Assembly: GCF_036324505.1 (NCBI RefSeq)
Contig: NC_086352.1
Span: 19,341,637 to 19,405,636, forward strand
Direction: 5' to 3'
DNA length: 64,000 bases
From: Eleginops maclovinus
Taxonomy: Eukaryota > Chordata > Actinopteri > Perciformes > Eleginopidae
In this document: positions 39,541 to 52,119 of the stretch, piece after piece
Layout: each line of letters starts with the position of its first letter
Position numbering within the stretch: position 1 is the first letter of the stretch
Notes under the pieces: model-generated
What the model was told of the DNA's origin: nothing
The model's database searches: none
The model's input: the letters and a program-made list of their open reading frames with translations, nothing else
Made by a program: the position numbers and the translations under genes

Positions 39541-40010
39541 TTAAAGCTGCAATAATCAATTTGTGGCCACTAGAGGGCAGAAGAACACCAAAACCGGCGG
39601 ATAGACACACAGCTTTTAATTATTCGTTGTCCCATTGGTGTCGGATTGTGGCACTATGTCCTCAAAATTAAACAACTGATTTGACACCCCTATGTCTTTG
39701 ACCTTTGGCCAAATGAAACTAGCTGGTGAACATAGTAAAACAATAAGCAGCTAAAAAGCCAGATATTTCAATATTCAGGCAAATGGTGATGACCAAAAAC
39801 AAAGCCAATAGAGAGTAAATATTTGACTTGCAATCATCCAGTTGAATAACTCTATTTAGAGGTAATGTTGCTTTGTGTCTGCTGAATATATAAATAAGCA
39901 ATATTTTCTTAACAAGTGCGTGTATGAAAAAGTGATGATATGTGAATGTTGTATTCATGGTTGTTTCTGCTGCCACCAAGTGGCCAACAAATCAGTTACT
40001 GCCTGTTTAA
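39541..40010. mobile_element. TTAA-flanked MITE (Kolobok/piggyBac type)
   Basis: TTAA at 39541-39544 and at 40007-40010 flank a 462-bp element. Its ends are imperfect inverted repeats of about 37 bp: agctgcaataatcaatttg-tggccactagagggcag on the left, and the reverse complement of ctgctgccaccaagtggccaacaaatc… on the right. No transposase lies inside. A TTAA target is used by piggyBac and Kolobok elements; I cannot choose between them. Confidence 0.7.
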
Positions 40011-41848
40011 GGTAAGGTTTAAAGAAAAATCATGGTTTGGATCAAATTGATACTTTACTTAAAGAACCTTCAATGTCATCAGGATCAGATGGTTTTCACT
40101 TACAACAAAATTGGTTTGGATGAATCCGTGCATAACGTTAACACAGTAATTCACAGTGTACCTTTAATATTTCCAGAAATAAAAATAAAAGCATTTTAAA
40201 AGCACAACAAATAATGGCATTATACAGTTTAAGATCATCTTGAAGAATGCTAATGTAAATAGAGGGGGTGTTCATAACAGCAGTGTTTTTAATTTAGGAT
40301 TAACTATGGCTTTTCCCATTATTACCATATTAGATTATTACCATATCTTGTTTTTATTCCGAGTCATGACAACAACAGTCCTTCCATATATTTTCCCAGG
40401 TCGTTCTGGAACATTTATTCAACCCCTTGATTTAGGTAATTTAGAAACAGTATTTCTCCAGTCATCTATCTGATGTGCTAAGCATTTATTTTATTGCTGC
40501 AGGGTAAATGTACCTTTTCAATACATTTCAGCAAACCTCCTAATGACTTTAGAATCACTCGGTCATATAAATATATAATCAATCAGTCTGCCTTTTGCAT
40601 CGGCTTCTCCATTTCATTATAAGGTGTGCACAGTAAAGTAATCCTAGTAGTCCGACAATGGAGAGTGAGTGCTGCTCCCTGTAACAAGGCAGGGAGATGA
40701 GTCATCAACAGAAGTGCGGCTTGGAAATAAGGAATGTGGAGACTGTGGCCTCTGGCTGAGATGAAAACCTTTGGATCTGAGAAAGAGACACACTCCTGCA
40801 CAACTAAGGTGACCCACAACAATCGCTGCATCTTCTGTTGTATCACTGTGCCTCCGCACAGTGCCATGAATTGATATTTTTATAATTGCTGGTGGCTCCA
40901 ATACCGTTATTCACTGTAATAATAAACAAAGATGCCACCATTTTCAACCCACGGTATTTTTATCAGGAGCAACAGCAAAGCTTTTTACCATTTTGAGTCC
41001 AAGCCTGTGTTTGTCATCATGTCAATATGTAATCCTGGAGACACCTACAGTAATGGGAACTACCACAGAAGCTGTTTTGTGTAATTTGCCAGGTGGTAAT
41101 AAGACTGTCTGTCTGTGGTGAGATTTTGCTAACATGAAAGTGCTTCTTTACCCAAATGAACATTCTTTATCCTTGTTTGTTATCTTTCATTGGTCTAAAA
41201 AAATATCGCTTTTCAAGATTCTGTGTCGAAAAACTCACAAAACTGACTTTGTATAAAATACACTCCATGTCCTTACATTCGCTTTGAGAAAAAAAGTATT
41301 CAGAACATAGCTTTTATGGAGAGTTGTTTGCAGTTTACTGAGCATATGGCACAAACATTGACAGTGAAGAGCCGGTTAATGCAGCAGGGTTTGTTTGAGA
41401 GATTTTGTGAATGTTTGATCCTTTTTAAAAATGTGCCTTCATTGGAACTTAATTTTGACCTCTATTCTCCATGCATGCTCAAATTATAATGATGATATTT
41501 CAAACAAGCTGTCGTTGTCATTTCAATAAATAAATAATTGTGTTTTTTACTAAATACACACTATTTATACTTTAAATGTATAGTCATACTGTATATCCCT
41601 CAGTTTTCTATTTGAACCCATTTCAAAGGTGAAATACATGTCAAGCAGAAAAGAGATTGGCACTTCAAATAATAATAAAAATGTTTACCTTTACTGAGTG
41701 TAAGTCTAAAACTGAGATGTTTGGCTGGTTTTGGTTCAAGGAGCTTACTGATTAATGTACATGAACATCAACTGAAGAATTGCTCGTACATAAATGAGCA
41801 CAGACATACCAGTTCCCTGACAAAAGTCACTCCATTACCTCAGTGCAG

Positions 41849-41869
41849 TGACGTCAGTGTCTATATAAA
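41849..41869 (+). promoter_or_regulatory. CRE + TATA box promoter-like site
   Basis: A perfect palindromic cAMP-response element TGACGTCA (41849-41856) is followed five bases later by TATATAAA (41862-41869). Another GACGTCA half-type site lies ~25-30 bp after the TATA box (near 41893-41899). The arrangement would direct plus-strand initiation near 41895. No convincing open exon follows, so it may drive a non-coding RNA or be coincidental. Confidence 0.35.
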
Positions 41870-42351
41870 CAGCCCTGTGTTCTGTCACACAGGGACGTCA
41901 GCCAACACCGCAGCCACTCTGAATCTGAATCTAAATAAAAGACCTGCTTCTTTTTTTACATCATGCTGGAGGAATTTATAGTATGTGTATTATTTTTGCC
42001 AAATGGAAATGTCCCAATTCATGCGTACATGATTTATAAGAGGAGGGTGAAATGATAAATGATGGAGCCGAGGGTTTGCCCTCCAACCTCACAACATGAT
42101 GCCTCATGATTAAGGTAATGTAATAAAGGTTTACTATGAGGATAGAGGGGCTGGTGAGTCATAGGTCAGCAGTGGGTGTAAGGTGAGAACATCGGAAAGC
42201 CTCAGGCGTTTAGGAAGATAATGAGGCCTCGTGCATCTCCAAAGTGCCCAACATTAAGAATTATTACTTCCTCTGCTGCTGTAGCTACAAGCACCTTGTT
42301 CCATTCACAGCCTCGGTACAACTGCACTATAAACAATAAGCGTACATTCAG

Positions 42352-42374
42352 ACACACACACACACACACACACA
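42352..42374. repeat. (CA)n microsatellite, short
   Basis: About eleven CA units. Confidence 0.95.
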
Positions 42375-44899
42375 TACAAACAAACTGCAGACCCCGCCTT
42401 GAATCCGTTTCCTTGTCTAATGTGAGAACAGAATTATAATTTCTACTGTTCCTTCAGTATATTATTCAAATTTCAGATGTATAAATTTCATATCCATTTC
42501 AAAGCCTGAAGTATTTCACAAACATACCTTTTGTATTTTACAAGTTAAGATAAGAACTAAACTTTTGCCTGATATTTCTTCACAACATCAACAACAACAT
42601 CCATGCATTTCTTATGATGAAAAATAGGAAAAAAATTTAACTTGGGAAAAAATATCTGAGAAAAGTAAACCTTCCTTTTTCTTTACATATGTTATTATCC
42701 TGCAACAAACCCACACCAAAAACGAAAACCTTTGACTGATGTTTGTGAATCGTTGCGTAGGGTTCAAATTAGTTAAGATTTGAACAACTCTACTCGAGAG
42801 AAATAAGAATAGCTGAAAAAAACCACAGAGGCAATAAGAGCAGTATTCACAAAGGAGGGGTGTAATGAATCTGATGTGCTCAGAGGTTGTTGAGGGTACA
42901 TCAGGACGTTTTGAACTTATATGACGTGCAGGTCTTCGTGTCATACCAGCTAGCTTGTTGAACAAGTTATTGGAAAAAATAAACAAGATTTACTGAAATC
43001 TTAGTGCTTTATTAAAGTCAGTTTAATACTTCATTTACGATGCTGTTGTAAGATATTCATGTGAGACTCATTCAGAAATGTGTTCCTCACAACTGAAATA
43101 TGTAAACTGCCATTTGCTAGCCGGATTTGACTCTTGCTCCCACTGCAGTTCCTGACAAGTTTCAATATTTACATTTTTCTGTGGCATCAAAACGCAGCAG
43201 ACTTAACAAAAGACAGATGAATATTGAGCAGAGCTCTTGCTTTGTTCTTCAAAACAAAACACTTCCTCCTTCTCAAAATATCTGAAGTGCTCCCTCAGTG
43301 GAATTTGAAGCACGAACCAGCTTCGTCTTGTAACTGTCAAAATGTTAAGTGTTGAGGGTCAGTGTCGTTTTATAGGAATACCTGTTCTTCCATCACTATG
43401 TCTTTTTGGGGGTTTTGTATACTTGTTGCATAGCTTACTGTGGGGCTAAACTTTTTTTTTGTTATTGATAAATCAGTTATTATTTAACTTATAAAATATT
43501 TAAAATGTTCCTAAAGCCTAATGGGATATCTTTAACTTAATTTCATCGACCAACATCACAAAACCTAAATACCCTCCATTTACAGTTAGTATAAAACAGG
43601 TATGAAAACGTACTTCTAGGAAACTGGTGAATGAGGGACGGATTTTCCCTTGAGTTGGACCTCCTCTTACATTTAATTCATTTATTTATTTTTATTTGTG
43701 TGTTTTTTCATCCAACTAAGTTGTGTTGAAATTGTGGATGAAAGGAAAATGTATGAAAAAGTGTTTCAGCAGTATATAACAAGAAAGGGAGAGTCCTGAA
43801 CAATATTTTGAAATTAATTTAAAATAATAATTACTTTATTTATTGCATCATTTTCAGATTGTATTATTCAAACTTAACTTGAATCACCCTACATGTAGTC
43901 GCACGAGTGAAATTATTATTAATGTGTTGAGATTAATCAACAGCTAATCCACTTTGTAATCGTCCCATTGGCATACTTCTGCCTCCGTAATGAAAGCATA
44001 ACTTTTTGTCAAATAAGAGAAAAGTATAGGTAATAACATGTTGTTCTTTTTATATTCTTGACTTTTGTTCTCATGTGACAAGAATAAATCCCTTCATTGA
44101 TCCTGAATATTATCCAATCAGCCTGATCACATTTCCTAGACCACTTCCAGTTGATTTTGACACTTTATATTGTGCATTGTGTGTACATACACAACCTTAT
44201 ATCTCCTTAATTAGTCAGTATTTAATTGCTGTTCCACAGTCATTCTTCCAGTTGTTGATTTTTGTTTTGCGGCTGAGCGGTAATAAAATGTCAGTCTGTT
44301 AATGTGCCCTCCCACCATTCTAGACTATGACTCATATCTAAGCCTCACTGCAGAGAGTCATATGTGATGTGAATACTTATCATGGCAACAATCCTAAACT
44401 TGTTTCTACACTTCAGCCTCGTAGTGACATGTACATATTTTATGAGTAAATCAGTGGGACATAGTGTTTGCTTTTAATATGTGAATATATCAACAACTGA
44501 ACACCACGACAACGATAAGGATTCAGATATGCTGTTTGATGATATGTGATGTTCTGAATGTATCCCACTGTTATTGGTATGAAAGAGAAAAGTAATTGCT
44601 TGCATTTTGGAATCATATATATGAGACATAATGCCACATATTTGTCTTGTGGGTTGCTTGTTTAGGAAACATTATTATACTTTCCTTTTCTTAAGCCTGC
44701 AAGTTGTTCAGTTATTGAGTGCATTTTGAGAAGGGAGGGGGGGCTGCTAGCTGACCAACTGAAATAACTGTTGTTTGACGTCATGGTTTTATTTTTAGAA
44801 GGTAATATATGGGTGTGGAAGTGCCTTTTCATGTTAGAATCAAAATACAAACACATAACATACACACACTGATGCACTCATGTGCACATGGGCAGACAA

Positions 44900-44900
<1 letters not shown>

Positions 44901-44976
<76 letters not shown>

Positions 44977-44982
44977 TGTGTG
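44901..44982. repeat. (GT)n microsatellite, ~82 bp
   Basis: A GT tract with one ta interruption near its right end. The Val-Cys and Thr-His frames across it are artefacts. Confidence 0.98.
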
Positions 44983-47489
44983 AGAACCAGTATAATGCAT
45001 ATTCACACCTGCTGCTGATATAAATTTGTTTGCACATGTACTAGTATGCAGTGTCTGTAAGAAGAAACACTTTTAAGTCTTAACAACTGGACGCAATTCT
45101 AGTTGCATCAGAGGTTGAAGTTTTCAGACATCATTTTGTCTCTCACTTTTAAAATCTTCACAGAGGGGGGAATGTTTTAACTGAGACTCTGCCGGTTTGT
45201 CATTGAGATCTCTGAGCTACCATGGATGTGTGCACTCCAACATGCCTAAAAGATTTGCAATAAAGTGGTATTCATTCTAAAAATGTATTCGGGAAAGTGT
45301 GTTTTTGGAAAGAAACATCTTTAGCACTTTTCAAAAACAACAGTTAGATATTTCATCACCGAGAAAGAATACAAGAAAAAAGTCTGAAGACAATCTGACA
45401 GTCAGGGCGCCCAATGGTCCTCTTTGCTTTTTGGACGCCATCTAAAATGTGCCTGAAACCCAAAGTTATGAAAACTGTTAAGTATTGACTCAGATTTTTA
45501 GGCTCATTCACTATTTGTATGATCAGATATTGCAGGATTTAAACGATATTTTGTTTGTGTGCACAAAACCTTTTTCATTTAATTTGTTTATATTACTACT
45601 CCCTAAGCAGAAACCAATTAGGATACATCAGTGATGTTCTTCAGCTAAATTGTGCAGTTTTGTAAACATTCAATTGAATTGCATAAAAAATGTTTCCATA
45701 TTTTTACTACTCAACTAAGCTGAAATTATATCATGCAAAATAAAGTCTGTCTTCATAAAGGGACACGCTCTGTTTGTGTTTATAGTAGCAGCATTGGAAT
45801 TGAAAAGTGTTGTATTTACCATGCACTAATAAATGAATTTATCTTCAATGCTTTACATCCTCTTCAGAAAGGTAAAAACTCAGGCCAAGTCTGCAGGCCA
45901 ATTTTAGGGGTCAGTTTATCCTAGTTTAGCTTTCATGAACATAATGAAATCAATTTCCACTAATCAAGTAAAGAGTTTATATTTAAGACTTCTGGAATTT
46001 GAGAAAGTATGTAATAAAAATGTTTACAAAATCAAATAGGCTGTACCCTTTTCTAATGGATTAAACACTCATTTATTTAATATTTAATATTTGTCATATT
46101 ATTTTTCAGTTTGGAGCTGCAAGTTTTTGCAACCAAGACCTGAAGTGTTTTTGCCGTCAAAGTGAAAATAATACGATGTCAGATTTCAGTTACATTTTTT
46201 ATTTTCAATTAAGTAAAGTATAACTTTTCCTCCTCAGAAATGCTTAAAGCTAGCTGATTTAATGAGGGAAGAAGACATTAAACAGGCTTTAACCACATGA
46301 CAAGAAATTCTAGGCCGTGCATTGTGTCAAATGTAAGTCTTAAAAAAAAGGTATTTGCTTTATGGATCCAAATATTCAAAGCATTTCCCTATACTCCTAC
46401 GTTTAATAGGTTTCTTGGTGTAGCCTACTAAGGGCCATGTCTTGTAGCAGTAACCTTTAGGCCATGTTGCTGGGAAAGGTAAAGAGTTTAACTTCTACAT
46501 TTAAGAATAATTATTTTGCAATGTATATTAAACTGCCACTGCAACAATGCTTACACTTCATGTTACACTACCAGTTAAGCTTTTATTTAAGCTAACCCAG
46601 ACATCAAGCTAAACATGGAATAGGTGAAGACTTAAATATAGATATTTTAAAACATGTCCTATATTCTCTCAATAGAGGCCAGTGATAAACTTCTAGAGTT
46701 ATTGAAGTTGTAAATATAGTCAGCTGATATAAAGAACAATACACTGGGACAGTAAGTTGTGCATTATTGCTAACTTAATTTATAAAATATTAAATAATAT
46801 TAATACATATGCATGATGAAACTATGAATGAGTTAATGTCGGTCTTGAGTCTTTCAGTCAGTAGGGGGAGAAAACACTTCATCCCACTCAGCCTCTGAGC
46901 TCTCGCTCTCTCTTTGAGTTTCCTCCCCCATTGTAGGCAACACCATGAGTCAGTGAATGGCACATTGACATGAGTGGCATGGCCAACCTCACAGGGAGTC
47001 AAAGATACAGCCTGGAGTCTATATCACTGTCCAGATTTTGTGAATGTATGTTCTACTTCAGGAACCCAAGTCGTAAATTGCACAAACTTTCAGAACACAC
47101 CATAACTCAGAAACTGATTTACTGTTTGTGAACTCAACATAGGAGCTGCCACAGCCGACAATCATAGCTGTCAGGAACTAGTCGAGGGCCCAAAACTGAA
47201 TCCTCAGAAAAACAGATGACTTATTTAGTTATGATTCATCCAGCTGATGTAGAGAATCAAACCAGCAACCTACCATGACAGGAAGGAAGAAATGTCACTT
47301 TATTTACACATGAGTAACATTAAAGTTTAAATATTGTGTAAACATACTGTATAATGCAAGAGTGGAATCACATTTGCCAAATTTTAATTTTTCAGACAAA
47401 CTTAGTGGCGCAGATATTCAAAGGCATGGCTATGTTGAAAGGTGGAAGTGAGCATCTGCCAAATGTCTATCCAAAAAAATTATAAAACA

Positions 47490-47710
47490 GCCCTGAAAAA
47501 AATGAAAAGACCACTTCAGCATTATCATTTTCTCCTGTTTTATTATTTATAGCTATGTCTTTGAGTTTTTTTATATTGTATTCCAAAAAAAAGTACTGAC
47601 AATCTCTCTGTGTTGGAATTCAACAAACACTGGAATGGCTGCCATACATGTAGAGATAAAGATTTAAGAAACATTTGTAGTGGTCTCTTAATTTATTTTG
47701 GAGCTAATAT
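47490..47710. mobile_element. Short Tc1/mariner-type MITE (degenerate)
   Basis: The left end cagccctgaaaaaaatgaaa + agaccacttcagcatt resembles the reverse complement of the right end (aatgaacat…-type: acatttgtagtggtctctta + atttattttggagc). The shared core is aagagaccact. From memory such termini flank abundant fish Tc1/mariner derivatives with a TA target, but the exact ends and target duplication are eroded. Confidence 0.5.
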
Positions 47711-48639
47711 ATATTTATTCCACTCATAGCAACTATAGTAGGATTGTTTTTTATGGTTTTATTTAGACAATCAAAACAATTAGTTAAGATAAGCGTAACA
47801 TTGTTGTCAGAAGTGACTTGAAGCAGGAGTTGAAACTGAAACTGAAACCCAGTCTTTCCCTAACCCTAACCCTCAGTGCTCTAACTGCCTAATCTCGGAC
47901 ACACAGGATGTAAAGCCTTTCTCTGGTGTCAAAATCTGAATTTTCCTAAACATCCCTAAGCAAATAATAACTCATATTTGAACACAATTGCAATTGGTAC
48001 AGGTTTTCAGAGTCAAAAATTATGAATGTACCGCAAATTGCAAAGTAATCAACAGCTGTTTTATAATAGTCAGGCTGACTGAAAGGACACATTTTTTATA
48101 CCAACTATCCATTTAACCACCGAGAGAGTCCACATGGTGCTTCAGTAAATGTAGTACCTTTCGCTCAGCTCATTCTATCTGAAATGGCTGAAGGAATCGT
48201 GAAATAAATTCCCAAATGCCATGTTTTTCCACTTTGTATTTAGTCTCTAACTCAGCAGGCATCTGTTTGAGTTTTGATTTGACTCAGCTATAGGAGTTGA
48301 AAATATTATTGTCCTCTTTTAATAAAGCTTACAACCAGATTCTGACTATAATAAAAACACGCTCTTAACCCCGAGAAAGAGCATCCAAAAGTATCTTGGG
48401 ATGTTCAAAGGTCAAAGGCCGGGATGCAGCAACTGGCAAAGACAGAGCGAGGGTCAGGCTGCAGATGAGAGACAGTCAAATAGGGAAAACAGTGGACATG
48501 CATGGCAAGTTAATAAAGTCAAGGGTTCAGGTTTAACACAGAAATGTTGAGCTCTTTGTCCCTCATTTAATCATTATGTGTTTTTACATTTTGCTTTTGT
48601 AGGTAATAAATAAAAGAAAAGTTAAAATAACTTTTTAGT

Positions 48640-49130
48640 GAGACTCAGAGAGGAGTGTGGCCCCTTTGCAAATAGTCAGGTTAGCTTTTTCCCTCTGCTT
48701 CCTGACTTAATGCTAAACTAAGCTAACCAACTGCTGGCTATAGCTACATTCTTTTCCGACAAACATGGGAGAAATATCTATCTTCTTAACCTACTTTTAA
48801 CAACCAAAAACTAAACGGCCTTTTTAATTCCTTAAAAATGTAGAGGATTTATTTACGGAACAGCATAAAACAACATAAAAATCCAACATATTTCTGGCAA
48901 CCTTAAATAATCTAAGTACTTTATTTACTACTCTCGTCCTCTGTTTTGGGCTTCACCAACTACTGAAAGACACATTGGATCTTTAGCAGCTAAATAATCC
49001 ACTATGATCGTGGCTAAAGCGGTTTATGACAAGCTGGAAAACCAAAACAACGCGTTTAAAGACGCTAACACACGCTGGAGAGCTGAAGGGAAACTCTCCC
49101 TAATTTTTTATTACAAGTGACTCTATATTG
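48640..49130. repeat. Degenerate teleost interspersed repeat (copy 2)
   Basis: cttaatgctaaactaagcta followed by accaactgctggctatagct, and further right gcagctaaataatccactat and aacacacgctggagagctga, are words I recall from high-copy fish repeats. The first part is related to 37625-38030. Class and boundaries are uncertain. Confidence 0.4.
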
Positions 49131-49791
49131 CACATAGTTATTTATTCTATTGATTATTGCAGCTTAAAGAACATTTTAGCCAGAATAGTCAAAACGTGTG
49201 AATCTTGCCTCAACTCTCACTGTAACAACTTGTTTGCATGATCATGACATGTTATGTTCAAGACGTCAACAACAAGGAAGACCTAAAAATAACACAAATA
49301 GATTACAAGAAATGCAACAGTTACAGCTTGTTTCTAATTATATGTTTGGTATTGGTTGTTTCTTTGATAAAATGTATGATTTTATTCCTTTTTTAATTTT
49401 GTAACAGGACAGTCTATTGTCTTTAGTTTTTATGTTTTACTGTATTTGTTTAATGAAACCTGTACACATTTCATAAAGCTTTATAAAGCTGAATAGATAA
49501 GTAAATGGGTCTGCAGTAAACCAGGGTGTATTTCAGTGAACCACGTACACTCTAATCCAAAGATATAATACAACGGAAATGTGAATGGATGAAATACAAA
49601 TGAGGAAGTTGCCATGTCAAAGCATGATAGATGGAATAAATACAATGGCGTCTTAAAACCAATCAGAAAGCAAGGGCAGACTGTTAGGTGAAAAAAGTGA
49701 CTCACAATTTCTATGACTGCCTTTGCCATATATTGGGGGATGCATCCTAAATAACATGGAAGCTAAAAATAGAAAATAGGTGTACATGGCA

Positions 49792-49892
<101 letters not shown>

Positions 49893-50126
49893 AAACACAC
49901 TCAACACAACACAGACATGTTGTGCATTTTAATTGTCTCACCGTTTGAAGTAACTCAAAGTGAATATGTGATTTGTCAATTGATTCTTTTTCTCTCAGGC
50001 TATGAATAAAATGCTTTAATTATTGATGCTCTGACGTCAGATGTCCGCTTGAATGTTGTATGTGGTGCAGACCTCTTTCTCCGGGCAAGCTACTTCCCCC
50101 ACCCCGCTCTCAACCCAACAGCACCC

Positions 50127-50176
50127 CCCACCACCGCCACTGCCACCACCACTACCACCACCACCACCACCACCCC
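50127..50176. repeat. (CCA)n-rich trinucleotide tract
   Basis: CCACC/CCACTACCACC units in a C-rich stretch (50097-50205). The plus frame here reads poly-Thr and has no other coding signal. Confidence 0.9.
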
Positions 50177-50712
50177 TCCCCAGCAGACACTCCTGCTCCC
50201 CCTAACTGAGCATGCTCTACCTGGCATGAATGGAACTTGAGCACGTTGCAGGCAGCTTGCAGACAGGCGTCAACCAATTAGAAGGAAGTTAATATGGAAA
50301 TTAAGTCTGTCTCTCCATATCTGCCACCCGTCATCTCTATGTACTGCAATCCTCCCCACTAGAGGCTTGTCTGTGCCTTGCCATCGTAGCACTGCTCCAC
50401 TGTTGAGCAACTGGTATCTCTGGTAAACTGCATGTCACAGAGCTGGCTTGTGAATGTTTTTTCACAACAATTCTGACAAGTTAGATTCTGGCAGATGTTG
50501 TTTTTTGCAAAGATTGAAATTTCTGAGATTGTTTTCCCCTAGCAGAGCAGAATCGTCTAGTTTTTTTTCCATAAAAAAATAATGTATTGATATTCTTTTC
50601 AGTTCTGGTCTGAGCTCGTGTAGAGAAAGCAGTAAGGGGAGGAATGAAAAACAACCTCATGTCCAACCTGCTAGGGTTGTGTTATTTGTTTTCATTCAGT
50701 TATTGTTTACAC

Positions 50713-51650
50713 TAACAAAACATAACATTACATAACATAACAAAACATAACATAACATAACATTACATTACATAACATTACATTACATAACGTAACGTAA
50801 CATAGCATAACATAACATAGCATAACATAACATTACATTACATTACATAACATTACATTACATAACGTAACGTAACATAACATAACATAACATAACAAAA
50901 CATAACATAAAATAACATAACGTAACATAGCATAACGTAACATTACGTTACATAGCATAACATAACATAGCATAACATAACATAGCATAACATAACATAA
51001 CGTAACGTAACATAGCATAACATAGCATAACATAGCATAACATAGCATAACATAACATTACATAACATAACATAACATAACGTAACATAACATAACGTAA
51101 CATAACATACGTAACATAACATAACATAACGTAACGTAACATAGCATAACATAACGTAACATAACATAGCATAACATAACATAACATAGCATAACATAAC
51201 ATTACATAACATAACATAACATAACGTAACATAACATAACGTAACATAACATAACGTAACATAACATAACGTAACATAACATAACGTAACATAACATAAC
51301 GTAACATAACATAACGTAACATAACATAACGTAACAATTTATAACATTACATAACGTAACATAGCATAACGTAACATAGCATAACGTAACATAGCATAAC
51401 GTAACATAGCATAACGTAACATAGCATAACGTAACATAGCATAACGTAACATAGCATAACGTAACATAGCATAACGTAACATAACATTACATAACATAAC
51501 ATAACATAACATAACGTAACAATTTATAACATTACATAACGTAACATAGCATAACGTAACATAGCATAACGTAACATAGCATAACGTAACATTACATAAC
51601 ATAACATTACATAATATTAAATAACATAACATAACGTAACATAACATTAC
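50713..51650. repeat. Pentanucleotide satellite with higher-order structure
   Basis: A ~940-bp array of 5-bp units CATAA, CATTA, CGTAA and CATAG. Register is kept throughout, even through the variant caatt-tataa. Within it, the 15-bp unit catagcataacgtaa recurs eight times at ~51360-51480 and cataacataacgtaa recurs at ~51220-51335. A block beginning gtaacaatttataacattac occurs at 51331 and again at 51516, 185 bp (37 units) apart. The minus strand contains no stop codon in pure array, which explains the long Met-Leu-Cys-Tyr frames; they are not genes. Confidence 0.97.
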
Positions 51651-52080
51651 TATTAATTTAGCTGACGCTTTTATCCAAAGCGACTTACAATAAGTGCAAT
51701 AAACAAAAAGAATCTGTCCCTGAACAACAAGGAATGTGCAGATATATTCACTTCAAGCACGTCCTACCACTGTAAGTTATTAAGAACATTTTTACAAGGC
51801 CTTAACCCTATGAAGTGCTTTGCAAGAATTTAATTGTTAAGATGCAATCGAAACAGATGCGTTTTCAGTTTGCGACGGAAGATATGCAGAGTTTCCGCTG
51901 TCCTGATTTCAATGGGGAGCTCATTCCACCATTTAGGAGCAAGGATAGCAAACAGGCGTGTTTTTGAGTGGTGCCTGGGTCCCACTCACCGAGAGGGAAT
52001 AGTAAACCGATTGGCTGACGCAAAGCAAAGTGCACATGCTGGATTGTATGGTTTAACCAAGGCCTGGATGTAGGCCTTGA
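51651..52080. repeat. Dispersed teleost repeat inside the pentamer array
   Basis: It starts tattaatttagctgacgctt and continues ttatccaaagcgacttacaa, a string I recall as extremely common in fish genomes. The segment ends near ggatgtaggccttga. Both strands have 76-79-codon frames (51834-52073, 51865-52095) without a recognisable domain. Degenerate pentamer units (atataatataacataacgtg) resume directly after it. Class not determined. Confidence 0.6.
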
Positions 52081-52119
52081 CATATAATATAACATAACGT
52101 GATGTGACGTGACATAAGG

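Larger units (their letters stand above)
40011..44900. other. Intergenic, no gene found
   Basis: No coding region recognised. It contains a CRE-plus-TATA promoter-like site (41849-41869), a short CA tract (42352-42374) and a compositionally even block at 40620-41050 that might be conserved regulatory DNA. Frames such as 42612-42986 (minus) and 41721-41981 (plus) have no domain. Confidence 0.45.

Noticed and set aside
47856..47872. Telomere-like ccctaaccctaaccct
   Set aside because: Only two to three units; no interstitial telomere array.
48405..48425. DR1-like nuclear receptor site (tcaaaggtcaaaggcc)
   Set aside because: A single short motif without promoter context; expected by chance.
50833..51647. 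Long minus-strand open frames rich in Met-Leu-Cys-Tyr-Val (up to 129 codons)
   Set aside because: They are the translation of the TTATG pentamer, which has no stop in any minus frame; no coding signal.
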